DNA of 64,000 nucleotides from positions 7,580,167-7,644,166 of the forward strand of contig JAYGXS010000005.1 in NCBI GenBank assembly GCA_036362985.1, written 5' to 3'. A program made the position numbers and the translations under genes. The notes beneath the pieces were generated by a model that saw nothing but the letters and a program-made list of their open reading frames with translations, ran no database searches and was not told the origin of the DNA. Positions 39,401 to 47,086 of the stretch are shown piece by piece. Every line of letters begins with the position of its first letter. Positions within the stretch are counted from its first letter, which is position 1. The stretch is from Ligula intestinalis (lineage: Eukaryota > Platyhelminthes > Cestoda > Diphyllobothriidea > Diphyllobothriidae).

Positions 39401-42400
39401 TCTCCGGTCTGACGAATGAGCAGCAGCGGAAGTGCTACCAAGGCATTTCGGGCTTAGGTCGGGCAATCCAAAAGTCTATAAAGTGTCACAAAGCCTGACG
39501 ACGGCGCTGTGACATGGCGAGTTCGCTTGCCACTGCTGCCGAAGTGCTAGAGGAGACAACCTCGAACAAACAATCCTTGTGGCCGTTAGGTACCCGCCCG
39601 TCCTCAAAATTTCCTAGACACCTCATGCAAAATATGTCCAGAAACTACGTTACGATCCATGTTACGGAGTCCGCGGGAACCGACGCGCTCCGCAACCCTT
39701 GACCAGTGGTGCGGGCAAATAGTATGCCAACTTGTGTATTACCGGCGAACGTTGGGGCTGCGAGATACGCGTATTTCTGGCTCATTGGCCGTCATCTGCC
39801 GCAGTTACCTGACTCCAGTATAGCCACAAAAACTGCCGCTACACTCGATTTTCGAACCTGCGACCAGTGAGCTAGAGACAAACATCCTATCCACTGAGCC
39901 CTTGGGTCGACGTCTTGCCGGTTGTCGATCGGGATGTAGATTAGTACATAGGTATACTCCGATCTAGTCCAGGATTAACCAAACCTGGCTTTTTCATCTG
40001 ACGAGGCGTTGACACTTCAACTTTATGCATCCTGAACTACTCAATCGAAGTCGGACCCTTGGTATTGGATCCTGGAATGTGCGAACGTTCCTGGCCCCTG
40101 GTACCCGAAACCTGACGGTGCACAACCTTTATCAGTACATCGAACGTGCCTATGTACCCGACGCGTGTACCGTGAATCTGTGCGGTCCGTTCTTCTATGC
40201 GGATGCAAATGTTGGGCTATGCGAGTTGAAGATGAACGGAAACTATAAGTCTTTGTCCACTACTGATTGAGGACCGTCCTTCGAATGAAACACACCGACT
40301 TTGTCTCAAATGAGACAGTCCACACTCGCTGCATCAAAATCACAAGGATATCCCAGTCCATTCAAGAACGACGACTGAGGTGGTTAAGGCACGTTCTTTA
40401 TCGTCAAACTCAGGAGCTCAGTGTTACTGCCCTCGACCCGAAACGGTTACCTAATTGCAAAATGTCGAAGTGGAGGTCAGCTCAAAATCTGGTTTTACTC
40501 AGTCCGTGAGGACATGGAAGTGATTCCTGAATCTTCAGTCTTCGGCGCTGGTGAAGAGAATGATTCGCACTGTCCAGGTATGCAGCCTCGGATTGTTGGG
40601 CGTAGAGAAGCACCATACGGGATATCATTGAGGCAGGCTAGATCAGTCATGGTCGCAGCCGAAACAAGTACAAGTAAGTAAACACAAGTCGTACTCGTTT
40701 ACAGAATGGGCATGATGCTGTTACTCCGCATAATTTCATTGCAATTCTAGAGTTAGCCCTAACAATTACCTTCTTTTGTCTCTTAACTGCAGGCCATCCC
40801 CTTTGTCACGGCCTGTTCGTGGTTAGCAGTGTTCAAACGATTCTTCTTTTGGGCGCGACTTAAACGACTCCTATTTCGCCTATTTCTTCAACTCGACATT
40901 CTTTTGGTCGTGCAAATGAAGGGGGGGGGGGGGGGGGGAGTATGGTCCACGCCGTCGCCTTCGGTTTTGTCCTTTGTACCCTGTTGACCCTGTTCGAGCT
41001 ATGTTTAACCTGCTACATAAGGCCTTCCTTTTCTGCTTCGTAATGAAGGCGATATTTACTGAAATTTTAAATCTTTCTTCACATTTTGTTCTTAGCAGAC
41101 TGCTGATCACTCAGAGCTCTTTTTAAACAGAAGATTCAGAAGCGATGCAGTACCTCTGATGATAACCTTATGTCTATTGCTTTTAGGATGGTGAGAATCT
41201 GGGTGAAGACAATGTGGAGGCTGTAGACATGCTCCTGAAAATGCCGGGCATCTCTTGGCGCAATTATCGTCGAGTTTTGTCTCATGTAAACTCACTCAGT
41301 GAACTGGCTGATTGTAGTTTGGAGCGTCTGACTGAAATTTTGGACAATCGGTGAGTGTTTTAGGCCTCTTATGACTGCTACTTATCAGGTTTTAGTTTAT
41401 TCCCAGCGAAATATTTTATGTTTTCGCGCTGCCACATAAACTGACAGGAATCATAAAAGCGACCAGGATGTTCTCCGTAAACGTGTTGTGAGTCGGTGTG
41501 AACCTCATTGACCAACTTCATCAGTTCGATTTCCAGATCTCTGTGGGGTTTATAGATGCGTTTTGTTCAGAATCTAGCGGCTCTGGGTATCCTAAAGCTA
41601 CGAAAGCGCCCGAATGCCGCAGGTGCGTTACATCGAAAATATTGCCTTTGCACCGCGGGCAAAATGGAGTCAATGGTTTGTGTTACTGTTTCTGCTAATG
41701 TCCCTCTGATGAAGCATCTGCGACAGATTTTGAAACTTCAAGCGATTATAAGTCTTGTCCCAGCGATCACATATTCCTCTTCTTCTGAATTACTTCCTGG
41801 GACTCGCCGCATGTTCGCCTGTATTGAAAACTTCGTAAGGCCGTGAAATGCACGTTAAAATAGAATTGCATCTGGCCGTCTAGTAATGCCCTGCAGGGAG
41901 TTTGCAGCCTGGAACACATCTACTGCAAAACTTTCGAGGACTAGACAGAATCTAAGCAATTCTAACTTTTTAGTGACGGTGCCAGTCCTTCGATTTTCTT
42001 GTGTCCCTCGGTGCCAGTTATACCTGAACCCTTTGCCCGTAAGAGTTTGATAGTTCTATTTGCCTCGTTTAAGGTGTTAGAATGGTAGCCTAACCTAAGG
42101 CTAGCAACTTTGTCGGCTCTGCTAAGGCTGTCACCGTTACAACATGAAGAGCCCACGCTTTTTGCGGTTGGACGATGCCATCAGTCAGCCCCGTGAATTT
42201 GATTAGCTTTGACAACTTGCAGCGTTTTTAGGTCCATGCAGCCAGGCAAAGAAGTTGAGGCTGGCCCACACCGACGAGTGACCTCAAATGGCGGGGTTAA
42301 ATCCCGGATACGTCAGAGCCGAATGGAACTGTTCAAACGCGTCAGTACCCGTCCAGTCCATGAAAGTGAGAGAGAGAGAGAGAGAGAGAGTGGAGCGACA

Positions 42401-45336
42401 GGGAATAAGAGAGGGGATGCTTTATTTTGAAAGCACTATCCAAAATCTTTAGCAAAAATGGCTTCATTCACGTAGAGCAAGGGGTAAGGCAAGGTAAAAG
42501 GTCATAGAATACTCATGTAAAGTTTTACACGATATCCACATCTACTATGGAGACAGGTCAGCTTTCAACTTCTCACTTCCCACTTATTCACACGTGAGGT
42601 AGCGTGCTAGGAATGGAAGTACAGAATGCTGATATGTCGACGTACGACAAGGCATATGACGGAAGCGTAGGCGCATAGAACGAGAAGGCTTTGCAGCCAT
42701 TAGTTCAGAGTAGAAAGGGTGAGCGACCTCACTAAGGACGCGATCAGCAAATTGCTTGACCGTTTTAAAGTGTCGCTGTATTATAATGTCAGCTAAAAAA
42801 AACACAAGAAACATGAGTAGCTGAAGAGAGCATTCGGATGATACGTTTAAAAATGACCAGGCATTTTTTCATTAAAGCTGGAAAATAACTGGAGAGCAGT
42901 AAAGAATGAGGAGAAAAATGCAGGCATCTATAAATGACAAGATTAAGGTTTGCGGTGTGCGATATGAATGCCGACGGCGGATATAGTATAAAACTTTACG
43001 AATTTTAAGGAATAGGCTTTCAATATGAAGCGTAAAGGAGAGGTTAAATGCCAGATGCCGGAAAGAGGATACCTTATCCTCAATGGATTCAGGACTAGGC
43101 GAGGGCTGAAGTCGAAAAACACACTGGACTGGCCTCTGGTCGTTAAGTAGAAGGCCATTTGCTGACTACCATGATGAGATGTGGTCCAGGCCATCTTGCA
43201 GTACTTGGAGATATATCTGACTTTTGAGAGGATGGCCAACAACCATATCCTCAGCATATTTAACAAACAAACATTCGTTTGGCGATCATAGGTCGTCAGT
43301 GTGGAGAGCGAAGAAGTGAGGAGAACTCCACAGTTGTTGCTAAAAACCGTGGATTTTCATTTGTCGCACTGAACGAATTGATTGCTGGAAGGGAAGTAGT
43401 CCCCAAGCCAAGAGACATCCCAGCCAAGGGAACCGCATGCAGAATTTTTTGAGAAGAGGAGAATCATAACCGTGTAATATGAATGTAAGATATAATAATG
43501 AAAGTAATGCACCAAAAAGATGAGTTACGGCAGGCGACAGCCTGTCTGGATTGAGAGTGGCGCTGCTACGGTACCCCGACGGGGAATATAGCGCTGTGGG
43601 TAACTGCAGGGAAGGCTTGTGGCAGGCGATGAGTTGCGGGTCGGCAGTAGAGAAGGAAAGGGGGACACTGGTTACTTTTACCGACACCCAGAGCCACACC
43701 ATCCCACCACCTTAGAGCCGCATGCCCGAAGAATTTCAGTTCATTCGAACAATTCATTCAGTCCAGAATAAGAAGATGCAATCACTGGAACAAGAATTGT
43801 ACTTTCCTGACGTTTCGGATTCTGGCGAGGATTATTAATCATGGGTAACAGTAGCATAGTGTGAGACATACGCAGATGGTGGTGATGCCTGCATGTGCAT
43901 TATAGTTATCAGCGTTCGGGGGTCTTTATTGGTGCGGTGATGGCTTGACACTTCGCGTTCGACTCATTAATTGCCGCGATTGCCTTGTCCCTGGCGGATG
44001 TGGGCTTGATAATTGCGCGACAATTATGCTGGCTTCCGTCAGAGTTGTTGTTGCGCCCGGTCCTTCCCACGTGACTGATTCTCTTGCTCAGGCAATGTTT
44101 CAGTACGCAGTAGGGAAACGCAAAATCGTTGCGCTTGTTGATGGACTGGGGGCCTGAGAAACATGATTCGAGCAGCTCGAGGCTCATACAGTTGTCACCT
44201 CTCGCAAGGAATTTTGCCTCGGTAAACTTGAAAATATGGCCGGGTCCCGTTGAGTGGGCTGCAACCTGGGAATTGGGGTCTTTCTTCCTCACCGCCACTC
44301 CGTGCTCGACAGAATCCAAAAAATCAGGAAAATAAAATTCTTGTTCCAGTGATCGCATCTTATTCTTCTGAACTGCTTCCCGGAACTCCTATATTCGCTT
44401 CGGCAACGGTAGCTTATGTAGGCCCACTCATTTATCCCTACTCCCTACATGTTTTTCTACGATTGCGGAGGTTATTGGGTTTTATGGGCGGGGAATTAGG
44501 ACACGCAGTGGAATATACTTTAATAAAAGCTAAATGCATTTTTATTTTACTCTATCTAGAAGTGTTGTTGATTTATATCCGTAGATTTTCCTAATCTGTA
44601 TTATCGTTTAACTTATTGCGGAATAACCCGAGTATCAAATTGTAGGTTTTTTGAATTTCCCGAAAAATCGAAATGGTAGTTAGGAGGCCGTCTACTTCAA
44701 CTTACCTGAGGTCCAACTAACAATTTCTGGAGTTAGACTAATAAAGTCCGCGGCGCAAAGCGTCGCACACACCTTCAATTTACATGCGGAATAACTCACT
44801 CCCAGCGGCCGCGAGAAGCAACTTTGACTGCATTTTTTCACTTTACACTTACCTCTAAAAATTGCCTTCTCCGCCTTTCCTATTTCACCGCCCCCCAAAA
44901 CTCTATAATCACCGCTTTTGTTGGGCGAAATGCTGGGACTAGGGGTATATGAGTGGGCCTACATAAGCGTCTTTTGCTTTCGCATCTATCGGCGTTCCAA
45001 TCGGTCTCAAGATTTGTTATACCTACGAAGACAGTCAACCGACAAAAAGACAGCTTATTCTTCTGCTTGTGGTTGGTTTTCGATTAAAATTTCGTTCAGT
45101 ACACTTATTATGTACACTTGATCTGTTAGAGCACACTATTATTTGTGTATTTATTTGTGCCTAGTGAGTGCGCTCGACGGTTGCACGACTTCCTGCATTT
45201 CGAGTGGACACCCACGGTGGTGGCGGACACGGCCGATCCGAACATCGCAACTGGGGGGGCTCCCAAAAAACCCCGACTGGATCTGGCAGCACGCGTCAGG
45301 ACCGCACGAACCGCCCGACCGCCCCGTCGTCAGTGA
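20852..45336 (+). CDS. ERCC4: DNA repair endonuclease XPF (ERCC4), eleven coding exons
   Basis: XPF pairs with ERCC1 as the structure-specific nuclease that cuts 5' of lesions in nucleotide excision repair and acts in crosslink repair and recombination in the nucleus. The exons total 3069 nt, or 1022 residues (human 916). Exons 1-4 form the SF2-helicase-like half: [49 protein letters not shown]. Exon 5 is a low-complexity linker. Exons 6-9 form the nuclease: [23 protein letters not shown] (D742), and [18 protein letters not shown] (D770, E780-R781-K782, D786), a canonical intact active site. Exons 10-11 hold the double helix-hairpin-helix, [19 protein letters not shown]. The ATG at 20852 aligns with the MAPLLEYE start region. 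All ten junction phases agree. Introns reach 8.3 kb. A 40-residue basic tail is extra. Confidence 0.93.
21464..22759 (+). other. XPF intron 1
   Basis: Starts GTATGA, ends CTCAAACAG. A 77-codon open frame at 22337-22570 lies inside; it resembles no family and is not needed for the XPF junction, which joins directly. A C run is at about 21942-21950. Confidence 0.8.
22760..22909 (+). CDS. ERCC4: XPF exon 2
   Basis: Codons 205-254, phase 0 at both ends; acceptor CAG at 22757-22759, donor GTACGT. Contains [17 protein letters not shown] and LEMALTNAF, matching the LNACLKEL and LENAIGKPF region of the family. Confidence 0.9.
23700..23770 (-). repeat. SINE 3' tail, inverted
   Basis: GGAATGGCCATTTCCGGCTT, then ATTAGCCATCATCAGCCAGTC, is the reverse complement of the body of the neighbouring plus-strand SINE (23850-23940). 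The two make a fold-back pair with about 80 bp between. Confidence 0.6.
23780..23945 (+). repeat. tRNA-derived SINE
   Basis: The A-box-like CTTGGTCCAGTAATCGAG and B box GGGTTCGAATTTCG (23820-23835) give a tRNA-like head. The body TATGACTGGCTGAGGACGAC, then GTCAGAAATGGCCATTCCAG, recurs at 36.3-36.7, 39.8, 53.7, 55.0 and 61.5 kb. Ends in a TTGTCTTTGTC-like tail. Confidence 0.7.
24124..24430 (+). CDS. ERCC4: XPF exon 3
   Basis: Codons 255-356 plus one base of the next, ending before a perfect GTAAGT donor. Contains [27 protein letters not shown] and ARQRVYSCY. The acceptor CAG at 24121-24123 gives a length closest to the family; the alternative AG at 24077-24078 keeps the same frame and would add 15 residues. 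Confidence 0.87.
24431..25026 (+). other. XPF intron 3
   Basis: 596 bp, GTAAGT to a C-run acceptor CCCCCCCCCACAG. No other feature recognised. Confidence 0.85.
25027..25403 (+). CDS. ERCC4: XPF exon 4
   Basis: Completes codon 357 and runs to 482. The first part, [16 protein letters not shown], and [18 protein letters not shown] match the family block KWEALTEVLKEI and [28 protein letters not shown] follows, then a proline-rich linker. The donor is CAA-GTAATA, weaker than its neighbours, and a retrotransposon tail begins about 20 bp beyond it. Confidence 0.88.
25424..26060 (-). mobile_element. RTE-like LINE, 5'-truncated 3' end
   Basis: The minus-strand frame 25956-25474 is the post-RT domain: [52 protein letters not shown] and [14 protein letters not shown]. 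It parallels the 9.5-kb element, and 25960-26040 aligns with 5715-5810. The 3' tail reads CAACAAGTACAAGGAATT followed by AAGTAAGTAAGT in the minus sense. It is antisense to XPF inside intron 4. Confidence 0.87.
26180..26350 (+). repeat. direct repeat with LINE-like 3' end, copy 1
   Basis: Shares CCAAAAACCGCTGTGTC, ATCCATATATTTCC and the GAGTTC...CTTATCTTTCC end with 26880-27110, in the same orientation. The two copies are about 0.7 kb apart in XPF intron 4. Confidence 0.6.
26880..27110 (+). repeat. direct repeat with LINE-like 3' end, copy 2
   Basis: Second copy of the 26180-26350 repeat, longer, ending AAAGTTCAAAGGCGTTTGCC. That end is shared with the 9395-9465 motif. Confidence 0.6.
27386..27617 (+). 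CDS. ERCC4: XPF exon 5 (linker exon)
   Basis: Codons 483-559 plus one base. Acceptor GTGACTGCCAG, donor GTAAGT. The sequence is hydrophilic and poorly conserved ([20 protein letters not shown]), as expected of the disordered region between the helicase-like and nuclease halves. Support comes from phase: exon 4 ends in phase 0 and exon 6 needs one carried base, which this exon supplies. Confidence 0.72.
27618..29577 (+). other. XPF intron 5
   Basis: Begins GTAAGT and ends with a T-run acceptor TTTTTTTTTAG. It holds the second copy of the 4.2-kb repeat at 28840-29290. Nothing else is assigned. Confidence 0.75.
28840..29290 (+). repeat. interspersed GC-rich repeat, copy 2
   Basis: Same block order as 4245-4790: CGTCGATTTCGACGATG, then GGGAGCGCCATAAAGGCCAC, then AAGGAGCCATTG, and a GTTGGTAACCCTCCAAGCCA-like end (GTTGGCAGACCCTCCAAGCC in copy 1). 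Confidence 0.65.
29578..29984 (+). CDS. ERCC4: XPF exon 6
   Basis: Completes codon 560 and runs to 695. Contains [20 protein letters not shown] and [20 protein letters not shown], matching the start of the ERCC4 nuclease domain. Donor CGA-GTAGGA. The in-frame methionine at 29622 is internal. Confidence 0.92.
30091..30285 (+). CDS. ERCC4: XPF exon 7
   Basis: Codons 696-760, phase 0 at both ends; acceptor after a CT run (30070-30090), donor [16 protein letters not shown] completes the RYLTxLRxEKEAFE block. [17 protein letters not shown] carries nuclease residues D742, R744 and E745. Confidence 0.94.
30400..30583 (+). CDS. ERCC4: XPF exon 8 (catalytic motif)
   Basis: Codons 761-821 plus one base; acceptor AATAG, donor [24 protein letters not shown] is the full GD-x9-ERK-x3-D active site (D770, E780, R781, K782, D786). 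[11 protein letters not shown] and [12 protein letters not shown] follow as in the family. Confidence 0.95.
30870..31400 (+). repeat. interspersed repeat, copy 1 of three
   Basis: ATCATCAGGTCGAAGTCCCC, then GTAAGAGAAGTTTATTGCAT and ACAGAACTCCCAGTTGC, has relatives at 54560-54785 (minus) and 50150-50330 (plus). It contains no protein-like frame. May be a solo LTR or SINE; the ends are not defined. Confidence 0.45.
32000..32330 (-). mobile_element. Penelope-like element fragment, GIY-YIG endonuclease
   Basis: The minus-strand frame 32309-32013 shows [20 protein letters not shown], then [10 protein letters not shown], the GIY-YIG nuclease core with its arginine. [18 protein letters not shown] and [17 protein letters not shown] are the C-terminal tail also seen near 56.3 kb. 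RT is absent; 5' truncated. Confidence 0.75.
32591..32859 (+). CDS. ERCC4: XPF exon 9
   Basis: Completes codon 822 and runs to 911; acceptor TACCTTTCAG, donor GTAAGC. A glycine/serine-rich start is followed by [19 protein letters not shown] and [12 protein letters not shown], the end of the nuclease domain. The longer open frame on this strand (32489-32818) is in another frame and is a shadow. Confidence 0.92.
36190..36640 (+). repeat. tRNA-derived SINE cluster
   Basis: A head block, CCCGTTAGCGG then CAACGAGTGTC, is shared with 55225-55350. It is followed by the A-box-like GTGGCTCAATAGTTAGAGC (36288-36306), a weak B box, the body GGTTGGGTATGGTTGACTAA and an end CCAGAAATGGTTACCCCAG. Probably two overlapping SINE units. 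Confidence 0.55.
36645..36745 (-). repeat. SINE 3' part, inverted
   Basis: TAGCTTATTGGCCGTCATCA, then ACAAGTCAAATC, is the minus-strand SINE core, lying head-on with the plus-strand SINE just before it. Confidence 0.55.
37035..37117 (-). tRNA. tRNA-like sequence (tRNA pseudogene or SINE head)
   Basis: On the minus strand: acceptor GCATTCG pairing with CGAACGC (one mismatch), TA, D arm GCTC-loop-GAGC, and a perfect T arm GCGGG-TTCGAAT-CCCGC. The anticodon arm pairs poorly and the stretch before the T arm is about 8 bases too long, so the anticodon is unclear (GCG if the loop is TTGCGTA). More likely a pseudogene or SINE-derived than a working tRNA. Confidence 0.5.
37240..38160 (-). mobile_element. 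Penelope-like element, RT and endonuclease regions
   Basis: Minus strand. The RT at 38130-37822 shows [39 protein letters not shown] (the YVDD catalytic box) and [11 protein letters not shown]. After frame breaks comes the link [19 protein letters not shown], then the endonuclease as [20 protein letters not shown] and [10 protein letters not shown] (37400-37280). The order RT then GIY-YIG is that of Penelope-like elements. Truncated at both ends with many stops. Confidence 0.85.
38290..38965 (+). repeat. TIR-element body fragment
   Basis: AT-rich stretch matching the first half of the elements at 45.6 and 61.6 kb: AGAAAAATAAAATTTTCTC, ATTAGAACAATAAATTT, ACACCAAAACCCTTTACATA, CCATAAAAGGTTACCTCTTA and GACGAACTTCTGCGCAT. 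The terminal inverted repeat is missing, so it is truncated at both ends. Confidence 0.65.
39490..40685 (+). mobile_element. RTE-like LINE, internally deleted
   Basis: The 5' part, [21 protein letters not shown] and AGTDALRNP, matches the region before the endonuclease in the 12.1-kb copy (VLEETTSN and GTDALRNP). After a SINE insertion it continues [20 protein letters not shown] (40040-40100), the endonuclease start. Near 40150-40170 it jumps to the post-RT domain: [34 protein letters not shown]. It ends in ACAAGTACAAGTAAGTAAA at 40665-40684. Confidence 0.82.
39765..39915 (-). repeat. tRNA-derived SINE nested in the RTE element
   Basis: On the minus strand: A box GGGCTCAGTGGATAGGATG, B box GGTCGCAGGTTCGAAAATCG, and body GATGACGGCCAATGAGCCAG. 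It sits inside the LINE 5' region. Confidence 0.7.
40921..40938 (+). repeat. 18-base G homopolymer
   Basis: Uninterrupted G run in intron 9 of XPF, about 250 bp upstream of exon 10. Length may be unreliable in sequencing. Confidence 0.9.
41187..41350 (+). CDS. ERCC4: XPF exon 10
   Basis: Codons 912-965 plus two bases; acceptor TTTTAG, donor [25 protein letters not shown] and [16 protein letters not shown] form most of the tandem helix-hairpin-helix that binds ERCC1 and DNA. Confidence 0.93.
41351..42367 (+). other. XPF intron 10, first part
   Basis: A block at 41680-41820 (CAGCGATCACATATTCCTCT and surroundings) resembles Penelope-like 3' flanks near 44350 and 52380. No exon seen. Confidence 0.5.
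42368..42391 (+). repeat. GA microsatellite
   Basis: About twelve GA units. Confidence 0.9.
42570..43335 (-). mobile_element. LINE fragment, RT C-terminal half
   Basis: Reading down from 43330: [12 protein letters not shown], then the catalytic box as [12 protein letters not shown] (YADD changed to YAED), [14 protein letters not shown], and a C-terminal end [20 protein letters not shown], then [14 protein letters not shown] (near 42600). Jockey/L2/CR1-type, frameshifted. Antisense within XPF intron 10. Confidence 0.72.
43765..44362 (-). mobile_element. Penelope-like element end with inverted terminal blocks
   Basis: The minus-strand frame 44358-43909 has [39 protein letters not shown] and [16 protein letters not shown], the region after the GIY-YIG motif. 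It is about 80% alike to the 58.6-kb copy. The block AGATGCAATCACTGGAACAA, then TTTCCTGACGTTTCGGATTCTG, at 43772-43826 recurs inverted at 44303-44362, so the fragment is bracketed by inverted copies of its own 3' flank. Confidence 0.75.
44363..45164 (+). other. XPF intron 10, last part
   Basis: No exon or known element is seen; ends TTTGTGCCTAG. Confidence 0.6.
45165..45336 (+). CDS. ERCC4: XPF exon 11 (last exon)
   Basis: Completes codon 966, then 56 codons and [17 protein letters not shown] matches the family end NAKQLYDFIHTSF. A tail of about 40 residues follows, rich in R, A and P, with PKKPRL (residues 999-1004) resembling a nuclear localisation signal. Phase 2 acceptance fits exon 10. 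Confidence 0.9.
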
Positions 45337-45456
45337 TTCGACTCCCGCGGCCTTCACAGATTCCTTTCAGATTTTAACTATCTTCTTAAATTTTTAGTAT
45401 TTTTTGTATAGCGAACTTATTTCAGTTGTGTACAGTCCCTGGGGAAATTTAAATTG

Positions 45457-45462
45457 ATTAAA
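45457..45462 (+). terminator. candidate polyadenylation signal of XPF
   Basis: ATTAAA, 121 bp past the stop codon, in AT-rich sequence. A common variant signal; no cleavage site is proven. Confidence 0.45.
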
Positions 45463-45569
45463 TATGCCTTCTCCATGCATGTCCTCCCGCGCCAGTTCAC
45501 GACGGTGACGAGAAGTTTAAAAACTTGAATGAATCATATCCCGACCAGACATAACAATTACAATGGAGA

Positions 45570-45600
45570 ATGCTGTAGCGCAACAGTAAGTAAGTAAGTA
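45570..45600 (+). repeat. GTAA tail, probable retroelement 3' end
   Basis: GCAACAGTAAGTAAGTAAGT resembles the 3' tails of the RTE-like copies at 25.4 and 40.7 kb. The TIR element A begins right at its end. Confidence 0.45.
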
Positions 45601-45879
45601 CAGTATTGCGAGTCCTGCAAGCAGCTTGCCTTAGTTGGAAAATTTTTGATTATTTCTCCCATACCAGCGAGAACTTATTTACGAAAATTTATAAATCATA
45701 ATGAGCAGCAGTAGGAATATTAAGCACCTGAAAGAACTATAAGAAATGCTGAGTGTTCGTTAAGAAAAATAAAATTTTCTCTATAATCCCCAGGTTTTGG
45801 AGACTTAAAAATAGCTATAGATTAGAGTAATAAATTTAAATATTTTTTTGAATATAAAACTTAAAGCAGCCACTTTGAA

Positions 45880-46208
45880 AACCCTATTTAGAACGTGTAC
45901 AAGCACCTATAAAATTTACCAATACTAACATAGTATTGGCAAACAGTGAGTAGCATTGTTTTTTTACAATAGATGGCTGGTTTTTAGAGTTCAGACTTGG
46001 AGAGAGGAGAGGGGACGCATGTAATTATCCAAGCGTTGTTTATGCATCTGAAGGGAAGTAGCCTCCACGACTCACTGTGGAAGGTGGTTCCACCGTTGTA
46101 TGACACGTTGCGTGAAGAATTCAGAGCGGCGGTTTAGCTTGGACATCTTCATGCGCTGCTTCATTTTGTGCCCATTGAGATGAGGCGAGAGGTGCCACTG
46201 AAACATGT
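45880..46208 (-). mobile_element. LINE C-terminal fragment nested in TIR copy A
   Basis: The reverse complement near 46200-46040 reads HLSPHLNGHKMKQRMKMSKL, then RSEFFTQRVIQRWNHLP, stop, VVEATSLQMHKQRLD, the typical end of jockey/CR1-like LINEs. Copy B lacks this stretch, so it is a later insertion, 5' truncated. Confidence 0.75.
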
Positions 46209-47086
46209 CTTCTTTATATAAAAATAAACTGTCTTGAGTCAAAATATTTTGTTAGATATGGTAATTAGTGGATAACTAGTTATTGAATAGCTTGGATTAA
46301 AGTCTTTCATCATTTTGCTCGTTTTCGTTGTCTTCAGTAGTAAGTTGATAACTTGCGCTCCTGTTCGAATTTTACATCAAAACCTCTAAAATAAGATACA
46401 ACTAAACAACACTTACCGAAAGAAAACGAGCCTTTGGATATTTGTTCTTATGCAGATGGCCATGTTGGTCAAATGTGCGAATGCTTCAAAACAGCAGACC
46501 ACATTGTCGAGCATACAGCATGTCTGCTAGATACCACGCATATTGTTATTGCTAAGATTAATAAAAAACCTTCCATAATAGGTAACGTCTGTAAAAAGTG
46601 CTTTTATTGGATATTTAGCTGACGAACTTCTGTGTATATTAAGTTTTTGCAAGGTAATGTCACAGTGAAATTGGAGACTTTTGACAATTTCTTTAATTTA
46701 CCTGAAGAAAAACGATGAAGATGAAAGAACATACCTTTCTCTTTATAACGGATTATTTTCCGCTTAAGGGGATTACTTCCACGATCCGTAATATGTGTGC
46801 GAATGCAAAAAAAAACAGGCCACATATATGACTATTTTTTGAACTACTTCTTATTCTATTGTCTGTTCCGTTTCTAGATAACGCTTGATCGGAGCGTATT
46901 GTTTACAAAAAACTATATTTCTACATGAATTACATTCAACAAGGCCTTCTATAGGTTGTCTTCGTGGTAACATATGGACACTTTGCTTACGCGCAAGGCC
47001 AGCTGTGCGGTAAAAGAAAATGTTCTAACGAAAACTTTTTGTTACTGCATTTTTTGCAAAAAAAAACTTCACAGAACAGCTAAATG

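Larger units (their letters stand above)
32860..41186 (+). other. XPF intron 9 (8.3 kb) rich in mobile elements
   Basis: From 32860 to about 36180 no gene or clear element is seen, apart from a short stretch near 35105-35180 distantly like the TIR element body. SINEs, a tRNA-like sequence, a Penelope-like element, a TIR-element fragment and an RTE-like fragment then fill 36.2-40.7 kb, and an 18-base G run lies at 40921-40938. It ends TGCTTTTAG. Confidence 0.8.

Noticed and set aside
43340..43702. 120-codon minus-strand frame as a membrane protein
   Set aside because: It lies directly upstream of a LINE RT fragment, has no start or splice context, and hydrophobicity alone is not evidence; likely LINE-derived.
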